Positions 38,511 through 46,461 of a stretch of DNA of 64,000 nucleotides are shown here, piece after piece (the first letter of the stretch is position 1; each line of letters opens with the position of its first letter). The position numbers and the translations under genes are program-made. The stretch is from assembly GCA_965203375.1 (NCBI GenBank), contig OZ241886.1, forward strand, positions 310,001 to 374,000. The letters run 5' to 3'. A model generated the notes under the pieces. The model had not been told where the DNA came from. It searched no databases and was given only the letters and a program-made list of their open reading frames with translations. The stretch comes from CATQHS01 sp965203375. Lineage in GTDB: Bacteria > Actinomycetota > Acidimicrobiia > Acidimicrobiales > Aldehydirespiratoraceae.

Positions 38511-40727
38511 ATGACTGTCGGGAGGGCGGCGCTCGCCGCCGCTTCCGCAGTCTTGTTTCTATGGGCCGGACCCGTCTCGGCCCAGACCGAATCGCCGTGC
38601 CATTCCGAGACGGTGGTGCCAGCCGGTCAGGACGCTTTGCGGGCGGACTGCCAGGCCCTGTGGGACTTCTACCTCCAGCTAGACGACCGGGGCGAACTGG
38701 ACGATGTCGGATCCGGACAATGGGGACTAAACACTGCTCTCTCATCCTGGCGAGGCGTGGCGGTCAGCGCCGCGCCAGAGCGAGTAACCAATTTGAATCT
38801 GCCCCACAGCGGATTGTCCGGTCGCATCTCCGGTGAGCTGGGTCGGCTGACCAACCTCATCAGCCTGGACCTGGCATATAACAATCTCTCTGGTGCCATT
38901 CCCGGCGGATTGAGCAAGCTGTCCAACCTGTCTTGGCTGGGCCTGGACGACAACAATCTGTCCGGGGACATTCCCGATGAGTTGGGTCGGCTGACCAACC
39001 TGACTATGCTTCATCTGAACAACAATGACCTTTCCGGGCCGGTTCCCAGTGAGCTTAGTCGACTCATGAAACTCGTTGAGTTCAACGTTTATGTCGGGAA
39101 TCGCCTTGAAGGGCGTCTTCCGCTTGAGTTGAGCCGGTTCGATCCCTACCAGTCAGATACGCTGGGTCTTATCGCCTATGCCGAAGCGCATCGGGATTTC
39201 ACGCTTAGCGACGAGGTCTGGGATGTCTGGCTGTGCGACACTCCTAACGGACGGCTGGATTTGGGTTTGAACAATACAGTGGTGTCGCTCAATCGGGAAG
39301 TCACACCGTACTTCCGATGGCTGTCAAATGACCGTTATCGGCCTCGGTTCCGTTATGCCGGTAAGATCAAAGGCACCGACGGGCCGGGGTGTCTAGAAAC
39401 AGTGACAACAGAGCGTGTCGCGACACCGTCCGACAACCGGGTTTTGGTTATACAAGATATCGAAGATTATATCGGTATCACGGTGGGGGAGCTTCAGGAG
39501 GCGAAGACTGTTGTAACTGCTGGCCCGGGAATGTCGGGGTTGATTGTTCATGAGATCGGACATGCCTTGGGGTTCCCTCATTCTTATGGCGGCCTCGCGC
39601 CGACGGACGCCGGACCGTTCGAGTATGACAACCCGATGGATATAATGAGCGGCGCATCGGGACTTGATACGGGTACCATTGCCGTCAATCGTTACGCGGC
39701 TGGCTGGTTGGATCCGGTCAACGTCGCCGTCCATCCTACCAGTAAGACTCATACCTACGAGTTGCGTCCCACCGGAGCAGGCGGCGTTCAGATGCTGGTT
39801 CTAGCTAGCCCACAAGTCGGGGTGATGACCACACTGGAAGCTCGGGTGGCCCGCGAGTACGACTCCGGCATCGTCAAGCAGGGAGTTGAAGTCTACCGAG
39901 TAGATCAGCGAGGTTGTCCAAGTCCTACCCGAAGGAATGCATGTTGGGCCAATGATCGCAGGACTCAGCCGTTTCCTCCTACCCGATTTGACGGCCCTCC
40001 CGTCGAGGGCGAACTCGACCGCAACGCCGCGGGGCATGTGCATTCGGTTGGCGACTCTTTCAAAGTCGGAACCGCGACCGTTGAAGTACTGGAAAGAGTC
40101 GGCGACAACTTCACGGTTCGGGTAAGCGACGCCGCGGTGCGAGCCTTCTCGGGCCGGTTCTCCGACGACGAGGCCAGCGTCCACGAAGTGAACATCGAGA
40201 CCATCGCCGCCTTGGGCATCACCGTGGGCTGCAGCCCGACCCGGCCCGACCGGTTCTGCCCCGATCGGATGGTCACCCGAGCCCAGATGATGGCCTTCTT
40301 GGCCCGCGCCCTGGGCGAAGGAGCCAGCTCCGACCCCGCTGCCGGTCGTTTCACCGACGTGCCCGACGGCGCCTGGTACCGGCCCTACGTCGAGCGGCTG
40401 GCCGACCTCGGGGTGGTGGAGCCTCACCCGGACGGGACTTTTCGGCCCCTCGAACCCCTCACCCGCCGTGACATGGCCGTGCTCCTCACCAGGGCCTTCC
40501 CGCACATTTCGCCCGCCGCCACCCCGGCCGGGACTTTCGCCGACGTTGCCGCCAGCGCTCCCCACGCGGCCGAAGTGGAGGCCGTCCTCGCGGCCGGCGT
40601 CACCCGTGGCTGCTCGACCGCCCCTCTGCTCTACTGCCCCGACGATCCCGTCCCCCGAGCCCAGATGGCCTCATTCCTAGTCCGAGCCCTTCAGGGTTGG
40701 GCTGGCCGGTCCGCTGGTCTTCGCTAG
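38511..40727 (+). CDS. Secreted metzincin-like metalloprotease with LRR and S-layer homology domains (738 aa)
   Basis: A signal peptide (1-24, ending VSA-QT) is followed by four 24-residue plant-type leucine-rich repeats (about 93-190, NNLSGxIPxxLxxLxNL). A metalloprotease domain then has HEIGHALGFPH at 347-357 and a Met-turn in DIMSG. Three C-terminal SLH-like modules (about 547-730) carry FxDV and RAQMxxFLxRAL patterns. The SLH modules imply attachment to the cell envelope, and the LRRs imply target recognition. The central part is lower in GC than the SLH region, so the gene may be a domain mosaic. Confidence 0.8.
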   Translation: MTVGRAALAAASAVLFLWAGPVSAQTESPCHSETVVPAGQDALRADCQALWDFYLQLDDRGELDDVGSGQWGLNTALSSWRGVAVSAAPERVTNLNLPHSGLSGRISGELGRLTNLISLDLAYNNLSGAIPGGLSKLSNLSWLGLDDNNLSGDIPDELGRLTNLTMLHLNNNDLSGPVPSELSRLMKLVEFNVYVGNRLEGRLPLELSRFDPYQSDTLGLIAYAEAHRDFTLSDEVWDVWLCDTPNGRLDLGLNNTVVSLNREVTPYFRWLSNDRYRPRFRYAGKIKGTDGPGCLETVTTERVATPSDNRVLVIQDIEDYIGITVGELQEAKTVVTAGPGMSGLIVHEIGHALGFPHSYGGLAPTDAGPFEYDNPMDIMSGASGLDTGTIAVNRYAAGWLDPVNVAVHPTSKTHTYELRPTGAGGVQMLVLASPQVGVMTTLEARVAREYDSGIVKQGVEVYRVDQRGCPSPTRRNACWANDRRTQPFPPTRFDGPPVEGELDRNAAGHVHSVGDSFKVGTATVEVLERVGDNFTVRVSDAAVRAFSGRFSDDEASVHEVNIETIAALGITVGCSPTRPDRFCPDRMVTRAQMMAFLARALGEGASSDPAAGRFTDVPDGAWYRPYVERLADLGVVEPHPDGTFRPLEPLTRRDMAVLLTRAFPHISPAATPAGTFADVAASAPHAAEVEAVLAAGVTRGCSTAPLLYCPDDPVPRAQMASFLVRALQGWAGRSAGLR

Positions 40728-40761
40728 GCGGTGCTCTCGGTTGGGGTGTACACTCGGGCGC

Positions 40762-41001
40762 ATGACTGAACCCGAAGCCGACTCCGCCATCGCTGAAGAG
40801 CAGAAATCGGCGATTCCGACGTCATCCGCACCGGCGTTTGGCAATCGGAGCCGATATCAGGCAGATGCCGACGTGGAAGATTATATAGACGGAAATGAGG
40901 ACGATCCTGCTCCAGATCCCGATGGAGATTTTGCCGCAGGCAGATTCACCTTCTATGAAAGTTCAGAAGAGTTCCTAGCAGCCTTAAGAGCCCGCACCTA
41001 A
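40762..41001 (+). CDS. Putative antitoxin (79 aa)
   Basis: A small acidic protein (many Asp/Glu, SRYQADADVEDYIDGNEDDP) is encoded 8 nt upstream of a RelE/ParE-like toxin gene. No DNA-binding motif is recognised. AT content rises through the gene. TGTACACT just before the ATG could be a -10 for a leaderless message. Confidence 0.5.
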   Translation: MTEPEADSAIAEEQKSAIPTSSAPAFGNRSRYQADADVEDYIDGNEDDPAPDPDGDFAAGRFTFYESSEEFLAALRART

Positions 41002-41009
41002 CGGATAGT

Positions 41010-41318
41010 GTGCCTACACACGCTGAAGCTGGCATCTTTATCCGCGATTTCAATAAGCTGACTAAATCACAGCGCGATCGCTTTTTGGCAGCGCTTGAGA
41101 ACTTCATAGCAGATTTACTAGCTATAGAAGCAGGCCAGCGCAAATCTTTTCGTTCAAGTTTGCGAGTACGCAAAGTGCAAGGTTTGCGTGGCGTATTTGA
41201 AATGACTTGGGCCAATGATGGAAGAGCAACTTTCTCGTGGGGCGACGAAGTTATAAAGGGTCGCCGACATGTCGAATGGCGGCGTTGCGGAAGTCATGAC
41301 ATCTTCAAGCGTCCTTGA
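41010..41318 (+). CDS. RelE/ParE-superfamily-like toxin (102 aa)
   Basis: The C-terminal half reads FRSSLRVRKVQGLRGVFE followed by MTWANDGRATFSWGDEV and HVEWRRCGSHDIFKRP. This is the pattern of a widespread actinobacterial RelE/ParE-fold toxin-like family, with a basic beta-sheet core and a terminal His/Arg segment. The start is GTG at 41010. With the preceding acidic gene it forms a probable type II toxin-antitoxin pair. The gene is AT-rich compared with its neighbours. Confidence 0.65.
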   Translation: MPTHAEAGIFIRDFNKLTKSQRDRFLAALENFIADLLAIEAGQRKSFRSSLRVRKVQGLRGVFEMTWANDGRATFSWGDEVIKGRRHVEWRRCGSHDIFKRP

Positions 41319-41325
41319 TCTATAT

Positions 41326-42162
41326 TTATTGGAGTCTGGTTTGGGGGAAGAGATTGCGGCTGTGGAGGAAGTCGATCATGGCTTTGTCGAAGTGCCAGGG
41401 CTGCTCTAGGGCGCAGGTGTGGCCGGCGCCTTCGATGGTGACGATCTCCACGTCGGGGATGTGGTGCCGCAGTTCCAGGGCTCGGCGGTGGGCGTTGTCG
41501 AGGCTGCCGGTGACTATCAGGGTCGGCGCGCTCAGGCCGGTCCAGAAGTCATCGGAGTCCGGCTCTCCCAGGGCTCGGAACAGCTCGATGATGGTGGACA
41601 CGTCGGCGGTGTCGTTTCGCTCCAGGATCGCCTCGATCAGGTAGCGGCCCCGCTCGGTGGTGCCGAAAGCCTCACTCACCACCTCGTAGGCGTGGGTCTG
41701 CCTGTAAGCCAGACCGTCCGATGAGTAGCCGGCGATCCGCTTGGGGGCGAACTCCTTGCCGGGCGTGTACCCCACCCCCGACAGCACCAGCGCCGACACC
41801 CGGCCGGGGCGGACTCGGGCCATGTGGACCGCGGTCCAGGCACCCACCGAGCAGCCCACGACGACGGCCGGCACCGCCTCGGCCTCTGGCCCCACGCGGT
41901 GGTCGAGCGCAGCCCAGCAGGCGTCGGCCACGTCGGCCATGGTGAGACCGGGCCCGGCCGCGGGCGATCGGCCGTAACCGGGCAGGTCCACCGCCACGGT
42001 TCGGTACCAGGTGGAGAAATGGGCCATCTGGTACAGCCAGCACGACCAGTCCAGCGGGTTGGGGTGCAGGAACAGCATGGGCGGCCCGTCGTCGCCCACG
42101 GCCACCGAGTGCAGGTCTCCGTCAATAGCCCCGGTTACTTCCCGCCTCCTGGCCTTCTTCAA
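41326..42162 (-). CDS. Alpha/beta hydrolase (278 aa)
   Basis: This is a canonical alpha/beta hydrolase with LFLHPNPLDWSCW, VDLPGYGRS, the nucleophile elbow VVGCSVGAW, LIVTGSLDNA with the Asp and EGAGHTCALEQP with the His. The family includes C-C bond hydrolases and lactonases. The start TTG at 42162 is chosen because GAGGGGAGGG lies just upstream; homology begins within 20 residues. It follows the M20 peptidase gene on the same strand, separated by a 48-nt palindrome and a hairpin. Confidence 0.83.
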   Translation of the reverse strand: MKKARRREVTGAIDGDLHSVAVGDDGPPMLFLHPNPLDWSCWLYQMAHFSTWYRTVAVDLPGYGRSPAAGPGLTMADVADACWAALDHRVGPEAEAVPAVVVGCSVGAWTAVHMARVRPGRVSALVLSGVGYTPGKEFAPKRIAGYSSDGLAYRQTHAYEVVSEAFGTTERGRYLIEAILERNDTADVSTIIELFRALGEPDSDDFWTGLSAPTLIVTGSLDNAHRRALELRHHIPDVEIVTIEGAGHTCALEQPWHFDKAMIDFLHSRNLFPQTRLQ

Positions 42163-42185
42163 CCTCTTTGTCCCTCCCCTCTGGT

Positions 42186-42233
42186 TTTTCTGAGCAGAAA
42201 TGTGCCGTATAGCGACCGTTTTTGCTCAGAAAA
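42186..42233. repeat. 48-nt palindromic element, copy 4
   Basis: The arms TTTTCTGAGCA/TGCTCAGAAAA are identical to copies 1-3. On the minus strand the core reads GGTCGCTATACGGCA, so this copy is inverted relative to copies 1-3. It lies between two minus-strand genes. Confidence 0.85.
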
Positions 42234-42240
42234 CCGGCAG

Positions 42241-42266
42241 GCCGGCGGGTGACAGGACCCGCCGGC
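42241..42266 (-). terminator. Hairpin downstream of the M20 gene
   Basis: GCCGGCGGGT and ACCCGCCGGC form perfect 10-bp arms around GACAGG, 17 nt after the stop codon on the minus strand. A GGTTTT tract follows about 5 nt later in that direction. It may be a terminator or attenuator. The right arm with flanking bases (GTGACAGGACCCGCC...) is repeated at 62916. Confidence 0.4.
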
Positions 42267-42282
42267 CGGGCACAGCTACAGC

Positions 42283-43902
42283 TTAGGCGCAGAGGTCGAT
42301 GGCCACCGCGGCGTAGACCTTGGCCGCGGCCACCAGGTCGTCCAGCTCGAAGTGGCCGGTTCCCTGCACGGCGGCCGAGCCCCGGGGCGGGCCGAAGGTG
42401 AGCGAGGGGATGCCCACCGCGTTGAACACGTTGGTGTCGCGCCACATGGAGGTGTGGGCCACCTGCGGGGGCGGGGTGCGGCCCCCCACCACTTCGCCGT
42501 AGGCCCCCTCCACCGAGGTGGCCAGCGGCTCCACCCCGGTGCCCTGCAGGCCCGCCTTGGCCATGTAGCACTCCACCTCGGCGGCCGGGTCCACCGAGCG
42601 GGCCACCTCCCGAACCTCGGCGATCACCGCGTCCTGGGAGGCGCCGGGCGGGGTGCGCACGTCCATGTACAGCTTGCACACCGGGGAGGACCGGTTGGGC
42701 CGGTACGGCACCCCGCCCCGGATGGCGCCCACCTGGGCCTTGGGCCGCACCTCCCCCAGCTCGGACACATAGGAGTTGCGCTCCTCGTAGTCGATGCCCC
42801 ACGCCTCCAGGGCGGTGGCCACCGCCGCCCCCTTGACGATGGCGTTGGGATGGTCGGCCAGCTCGGGTGCCCGGATCAGCCGGGGCGTGTACATGTTGCG
42901 GCCCCGCAGGGTGATCTTCAGATACACCGCGCCGCACTCGATCCACGACATCGACCAGGCCGTGGTCTCGGCCACGAGGGCGTAGTCGGCCCGCACCCCG
43001 TGGTCCACCAGATGGCGAGTGCCGAAGCCCTTGCCCTCGTAGCTCAGGCCCCGGTACTCGTCCACCGGGGCCATGCCGGTCTCGCCCGCCACCGAGGTGA
43101 AGATCACGTCGCCGGCCAGCGCCGCCCCGGCGGAGCGCAGCGCCTTGGCCACCACCATGAACACCGACATGCAGCCCCGGTCGTTGAGCACGGTGTGGCC
43201 GAAGATCCGGTCGCCCTCCCGCCAGGCCCCCACCCGGTTGGGGTCGTCGGACTCCATGAGGTTGTCGTGGTCGGGCCCGCTTATCTCGGTGTCGAGGTGG
43301 GCGTTGAAGATCAGGCTGCGGCCGCCCTCGGTCCCGGCCAGGGTGGCCACCACGTTGGAGCGGTCGGCCAGGATCGACTGCTGGCAGGCCGGCACCCCGT
43401 GGCGCTCGTACCAGGCGCTCACCGCGTCGGCCACCGGCTGCTCGTGCCCGCACGGCCCGTAGGTGTTGCCCAACTCCAGGCACGTCTCGGCCAGCAGCTC
43501 CCGGTCAGCGTCGATGCGCTCGAACACCTCGCGTTTGAAGTTGGAACCTAAGTCTAGGATTGGAAGAGCATAGCCAGGCATGAAATTAGCGATGAAATCA
43601 CCGTTTTCGAGTTGGATCAGGTGGTCGTCCTGGCCGTCGGGGACGACACCACCCTTCGACTTGATCAGAGACTGGAGTTCCGGGATGAGGTCGGCTACTT
43701 CATCAAGATTTGGTACGGCTCTAAATCGCACCTGAATTGTTTGGACGCCTTTTCGGGAACCGTGCCGATAGTCCTCATGACAGGTGAAGCCTCTCTGAGG
43801 GATCCGCTTCTGGCCGCTCTTTGGGTGTTTGGCGTGAAGCCCTTTCTGCTTAAGCGCCTTGCCCATGGACCTTGCCAGACCTTGAGTGTTTGATACAAAC
43901 AT
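42283..43902 (-). CDS. M20-family amidohydrolase/peptidase with an extra, AT-richer N-terminal segment (539 aa)
   Basis: From about residue 123 the protein is an M20/ArgE-type metallohydrolase: GNTYGPCGHEQP, LIFNAHLDTEISG (metal ligand His and Asp), HTVLNDRGCMS, VAGETGMAPV and HTSMWRDTNVFN. The first ~120 residues are Lys/Arg-rich (MGKALKQKGLHAKHPKSGQK, FTCHEDYRHGSRKG), unlike M20 enzymes, and their DNA is much less GC-rich. An insertion appears to have fused a foreign ORF in frame to the enzyme and replaced its start. GGAGG precedes ATG 43902. It may hydrolyse an N-acyl or carbamoyl amino acid. Confidence 0.78.
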   Translation of the reverse strand: MFVSNTQGLARSMGKALKQKGLHAKHPKSGQKRIPQRGFTCHEDYRHGSRKGVQTIQVRFRAVPNLDEVADLIPELQSLIKSKGGVVPDGQDDHLIQLENGDFIANFMPGYALPILDLGSNFKREVFERIDADRELLAETCLELGNTYGPCGHEQPVADAVSAWYERHGVPACQQSILADRSNVVATLAGTEGGRSLIFNAHLDTEISGPDHDNLMESDDPNRVGAWREGDRIFGHTVLNDRGCMSVFMVVAKALRSAGAALAGDVIFTSVAGETGMAPVDEYRGLSYEGKGFGTRHLVDHGVRADYALVAETTAWSMSWIECGAVYLKITLRGRNMYTPRLIRAPELADHPNAIVKGAAVATALEAWGIDYEERNSYVSELGEVRPKAQVGAIRGGVPYRPNRSSPVCKLYMDVRTPPGASQDAVIAEVREVARSVDPAAEVECYMAKAGLQGTGVEPLATSVEGAYGEVVGGRTPPPQVAHTSMWRDTNVFNAVGIPSLTFGPPRGSAAVQGTGHFELDDLVAAAKVYAAVAIDLCA

Positions 43903-44012
43903 GGCTACCTCCACCCGCCGGAATTGCCCGCCGACCGGTGAAACGGTATACAGAATGCCCGAGGCCGGGCCAGCGAGTCCGGTGCGTCGAGTCCATCAAG
44001 TAAGGAGCGAGT

Positions 44013-45206
44013 GTGCGCGATCAGATGACGGTCATCGACACCGATACCCATGTTTGGCCGTCGGTGGAGGTGCTGAAGCGCTACGCCGACTCCAGGCTGC
44101 TCGACCGCTGGGACGACGAGCTGGCCCGCTACGAGCGCAAGGTGGAGCTGCCCCTCACCTACGGCGACCCCGACGGCCCCTGGACCAACCTGAGCATCGA
44201 GCCCCGGGGCTACCTGCGGGAGATCGGCGAGAAATCCCTGCTCGACGAGGAGCTGGGGGCCGGGGGCCGGGCCGCCCTGGAGGGCAAGATCCGGGGCCTG
44301 GTCATCACCGAGGACTCGCCCACCGCCGGGGTCGGCCACGACAACGCGGCGGGGCGCTTGGCCGACATGGACCGCGAGGGGGTCGACGTCCACCTGCTCA
44401 TCCCCGGCACCTGGCCCCAGTCGGTCACTGTCTGCCCCACCGATGTGGCCGTCGGCCTGTACGAGGCCTACGCCCGCTACATGACCGACTTCAGCTCGGC
44501 CGCCCCCGACCGGCTCAAGAGCCTGCTGCTGGTCACCGGCTGCGACGTGGAGTGGTCGGCCCGCCACATTGCGGCCAACGCCGACGGCCCGGCGGTGTCG
44601 GGGGTGATGCTGTCGCTGGCCGAGGGCATGCCCATCGACGACCCCGACCTGGAGCCCATCTGGGCGGCCATGGCCGACGCCGACCTGCCCCTGCTGCACC
44701 ACTCCTTCTTCTACGAGCCGCCCTACTTCCCCGGCTACCGCGACGTGTGGGACAACATCGTGGTGGCCCGCACCGCCGCCCACCCCTGGGGGGCCCAGCT
44801 CCGCCTGGCCTACCTGCTGCTCAGCGGGGTGTTCGACCGCTACCCCAACCTGCGGGTCGGGTTCTCCGAGACCGGGTGCGGCTGGCTCCCGGAGTGGCTG
44901 CTGCGCCTCGACGGCCAGTCCAAGCACCTCAAGAGCAAGGGCCCGGCCCTGGCCATGGCCCCCTCCGACTACGCCCGGGCCGGCCACGTGTTCTGCGGCA
45001 TCGAGTTCTACGAGGGCGAGAAGATCTTCGACCACGTCACCAACGTGCTCGGCGACGAGGTGCTCATGTACCAGTCCGATTTCCCCCACGCCCAGTGCCG
45101 CTTCCCCGACTCCCCGGGCGTGGCCCTGGCCTGGGACATCCCCGACCAAGGCCAGCGGGAGAAGCTGTTCTCGGGCAACGCCTCCCGCTTCCTGCGGATG
45201 AGCTGA
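44013..45206 (+). CDS. Amidohydrolase-2 family metal-dependent hydrolase/decarboxylase (397 aa)
   Basis: This TIM-barrel amidohydrolase is of the ACMSD/resorcylate decarboxylase class. The first metal motif is IDTDTHVW (Asp in place of the first His), then come LLHHSFFYEPP, GFSETGCGWLPEWL and YQSDFPHAQC with the final Asp. Enzymes of this class decarboxylate or hydrolyse aromatic acids. The start is GTG at 44013 with AAGGAG upstream. The 118-nt spacer to the next gene is built of CGAACGAGACCGAAC-type repeats. Confidence 0.88.
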   Translation: MRDQMTVIDTDTHVWPSVEVLKRYADSRLLDRWDDELARYERKVELPLTYGDPDGPWTNLSIEPRGYLREIGEKSLLDEELGAGGRAALEGKIRGLVITEDSPTAGVGHDNAAGRLADMDREGVDVHLLIPGTWPQSVTVCPTDVAVGLYEAYARYMTDFSSAAPDRLKSLLLVTGCDVEWSARHIAANADGPAVSGVMLSLAEGMPIDDPDLEPIWAAMADADLPLLHHSFFYEPPYFPGYRDVWDNIVVARTAAHPWGAQLRLAYLLLSGVFDRYPNLRVGFSETGCGWLPEWLLRLDGQSKHLKSKGPALAMAPSDYARAGHVFCGIEFYEGEKIFDHVTNVLGDEVLMYQSDFPHAQCRFPDSPGVALAWDIPDQGQREKLFSGNASRFLRMS

Positions 45207-45324
45207 CCGCCGAACGAGACCGGCGCCGCCGGGGCCTCGGGGATGCCGGGCGCCGCCGCCGAACGAGACCGAACCGAACGAGACCGAACCGAACCAAACC
45301 AACGAGAGCGAGGACGGACGACGA

Positions 45325-45963
45325 ATGGTTGAACGGGAGCAAGTGCGGCTCCGGGAGCGGGACCGCACCGAGGAGGACCGGCACCCCTACGAGGTGTTCT
45401 TCTCCACCTTCAAGGAACGCCGGGACCTGGCCAACAACGGCCAGGTGGTGATCAAGGGCAAGGACCTGCCCTGGCAGCAGTCCCGCCAGGGCCGCAGCAA
45501 GTACTTCCTGCACATGAAGGCCGAGAACCGGGCCGTGCAGGACTGGATGCTGTTCCAAAAGGACATCCAGACCGAGTCCGGGGCCCACACCCACCAGGGC
45601 GGGCTGGTGATCTACGTCACCCGGGGCGCGGGCTACAGCGTCTTCGACGGGGTCGAGTACCACTGGAAGCCCGGCGACCTGCTCATCCTGCCGGTCAAGC
45701 CCGGCGGGGTCGAGCACCAGCACTTCAACTACGACGACAACCAGAGCTCGCAGTGGATCGCCTTCATCTACATCCCGTTCCTGTTCCAGACCGGCTCGAT
45801 GCTGGCCCAGGTGAAGGAGCAGTCCAACTGGCGGGAGATGGCGGCCAAAGACACCGGCTACGACGGCGGCGACGGCGCTGACGGGGCCGACGGCGCCGAG
45901 GAGGACCCCATCGCCGCCGTCACCCGGATCATCGGCGAGCGGGCGGGGAGCGCCGGTGGCTGA
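45325..45963 (+). CDS. Cupin protein, first of a pair (212 aa)
   Basis: A single cupin barrel has metal-binding residues in ESGAHTHQGGLVIYVTRGAG and GGVEHQHFNYDD. It overlaps the second cupin gene by 8 nt. Paired cupins in catabolic operons often form extradiol-type or gentisate-like dioxygenases or hydratases. C-terminal Gly/Asp/Ala repeats (DGGDGADGADGAEE) look like low-complexity expansion. Confidence 0.82.
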   Translation: MVEREQVRLRERDRTEEDRHPYEVFFSTFKERRDLANNGQVVIKGKDLPWQQSRQGRSKYFLHMKAENRAVQDWMLFQKDIQTESGAHTHQGGLVIYVTRGAGYSVFDGVEYHWKPGDLLILPVKPGGVEHQHFNYDDNQSSQWIAFIYIPFLFQTGSMLAQVKEQSNWREMAAKDTGYDGGDGADGADGAEEDPIAAVTRIIGERAGSAGG

Positions 45964-46453
45964 GCAGACCCTGTACGACCTCACCTTCGAGGAGGCCCGG
46001 GCCGAGCGGGACCGCCGCATCAAGGCCAAGAACCTCATCGGCCGCGAGGAGTGCGAGCCCGAGCTCAACCGCATGGGCACCATGCGGTGGTACCTGCACC
46101 CCGGCCTGGAGACGCCCAGCACCCGGGCTCTCTACTTCCACGAGCTGGAGATCCCCCAGGGCTCCAACAGCGGCAAGCTCTACTGCCAGGGCGGCATCCT
46201 GCACTTCGTGCTGGCCGGCCGGGGCCACACCGTGCTCGACGGCCACTCCCACGAATGGGAGGACGGCGACGCCATCGTCATCCCCATCAGGGAGTCCGGG
46301 GTGACCTATCAGCACTTCAACACCGGGGTGGGCGCCGTCCGGATGCTGGTGAGCTGGGCCAACCTCGACTCGGCCATCAGCGCCGAGGGCGGGGTGGCCA
46401 TGGAGATCCTCGAACCCTGCCCCGAGTGGCGAGCCGCCAACCCGGAGAGCTGA
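45956..46453 (+). CDS. Cupin protein, second of a pair (165 aa)
   Basis: A cupin barrel with motif one in QGGILHFVLAGRGHTVLDG and motif two SGVTYQHFNTG, but fewer histidines than its partner. It is therefore likely to be the structural half of a heteromer. The GTG start lies inside the 3' end of the first cupin gene. The AAA+ ATPase gene begins 8 nt after its stop. Confidence 0.8.
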   Translation: MAEQTLYDLTFEEARAERDRRIKAKNLIGREECEPELNRMGTMRWYLHPGLETPSTRALYFHELEIPQGSNSGKLYCQGGILHFVLAGRGHTVLDGHSHEWEDGDAIVIPIRESGVTYQHFNTGVGAVRMLVSWANLDSAISAEGGVAMEILEPCPEWRAANPES

Positions 46454-46461
46454 ATCGCCCC

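Noticed and set aside
45207..45324. Relay mini-ORF between amidohydrolase-2 and the first cupin gene
   Set aside because: The frame from the upstream stop passes beyond the cupin start without a terminal overlap.
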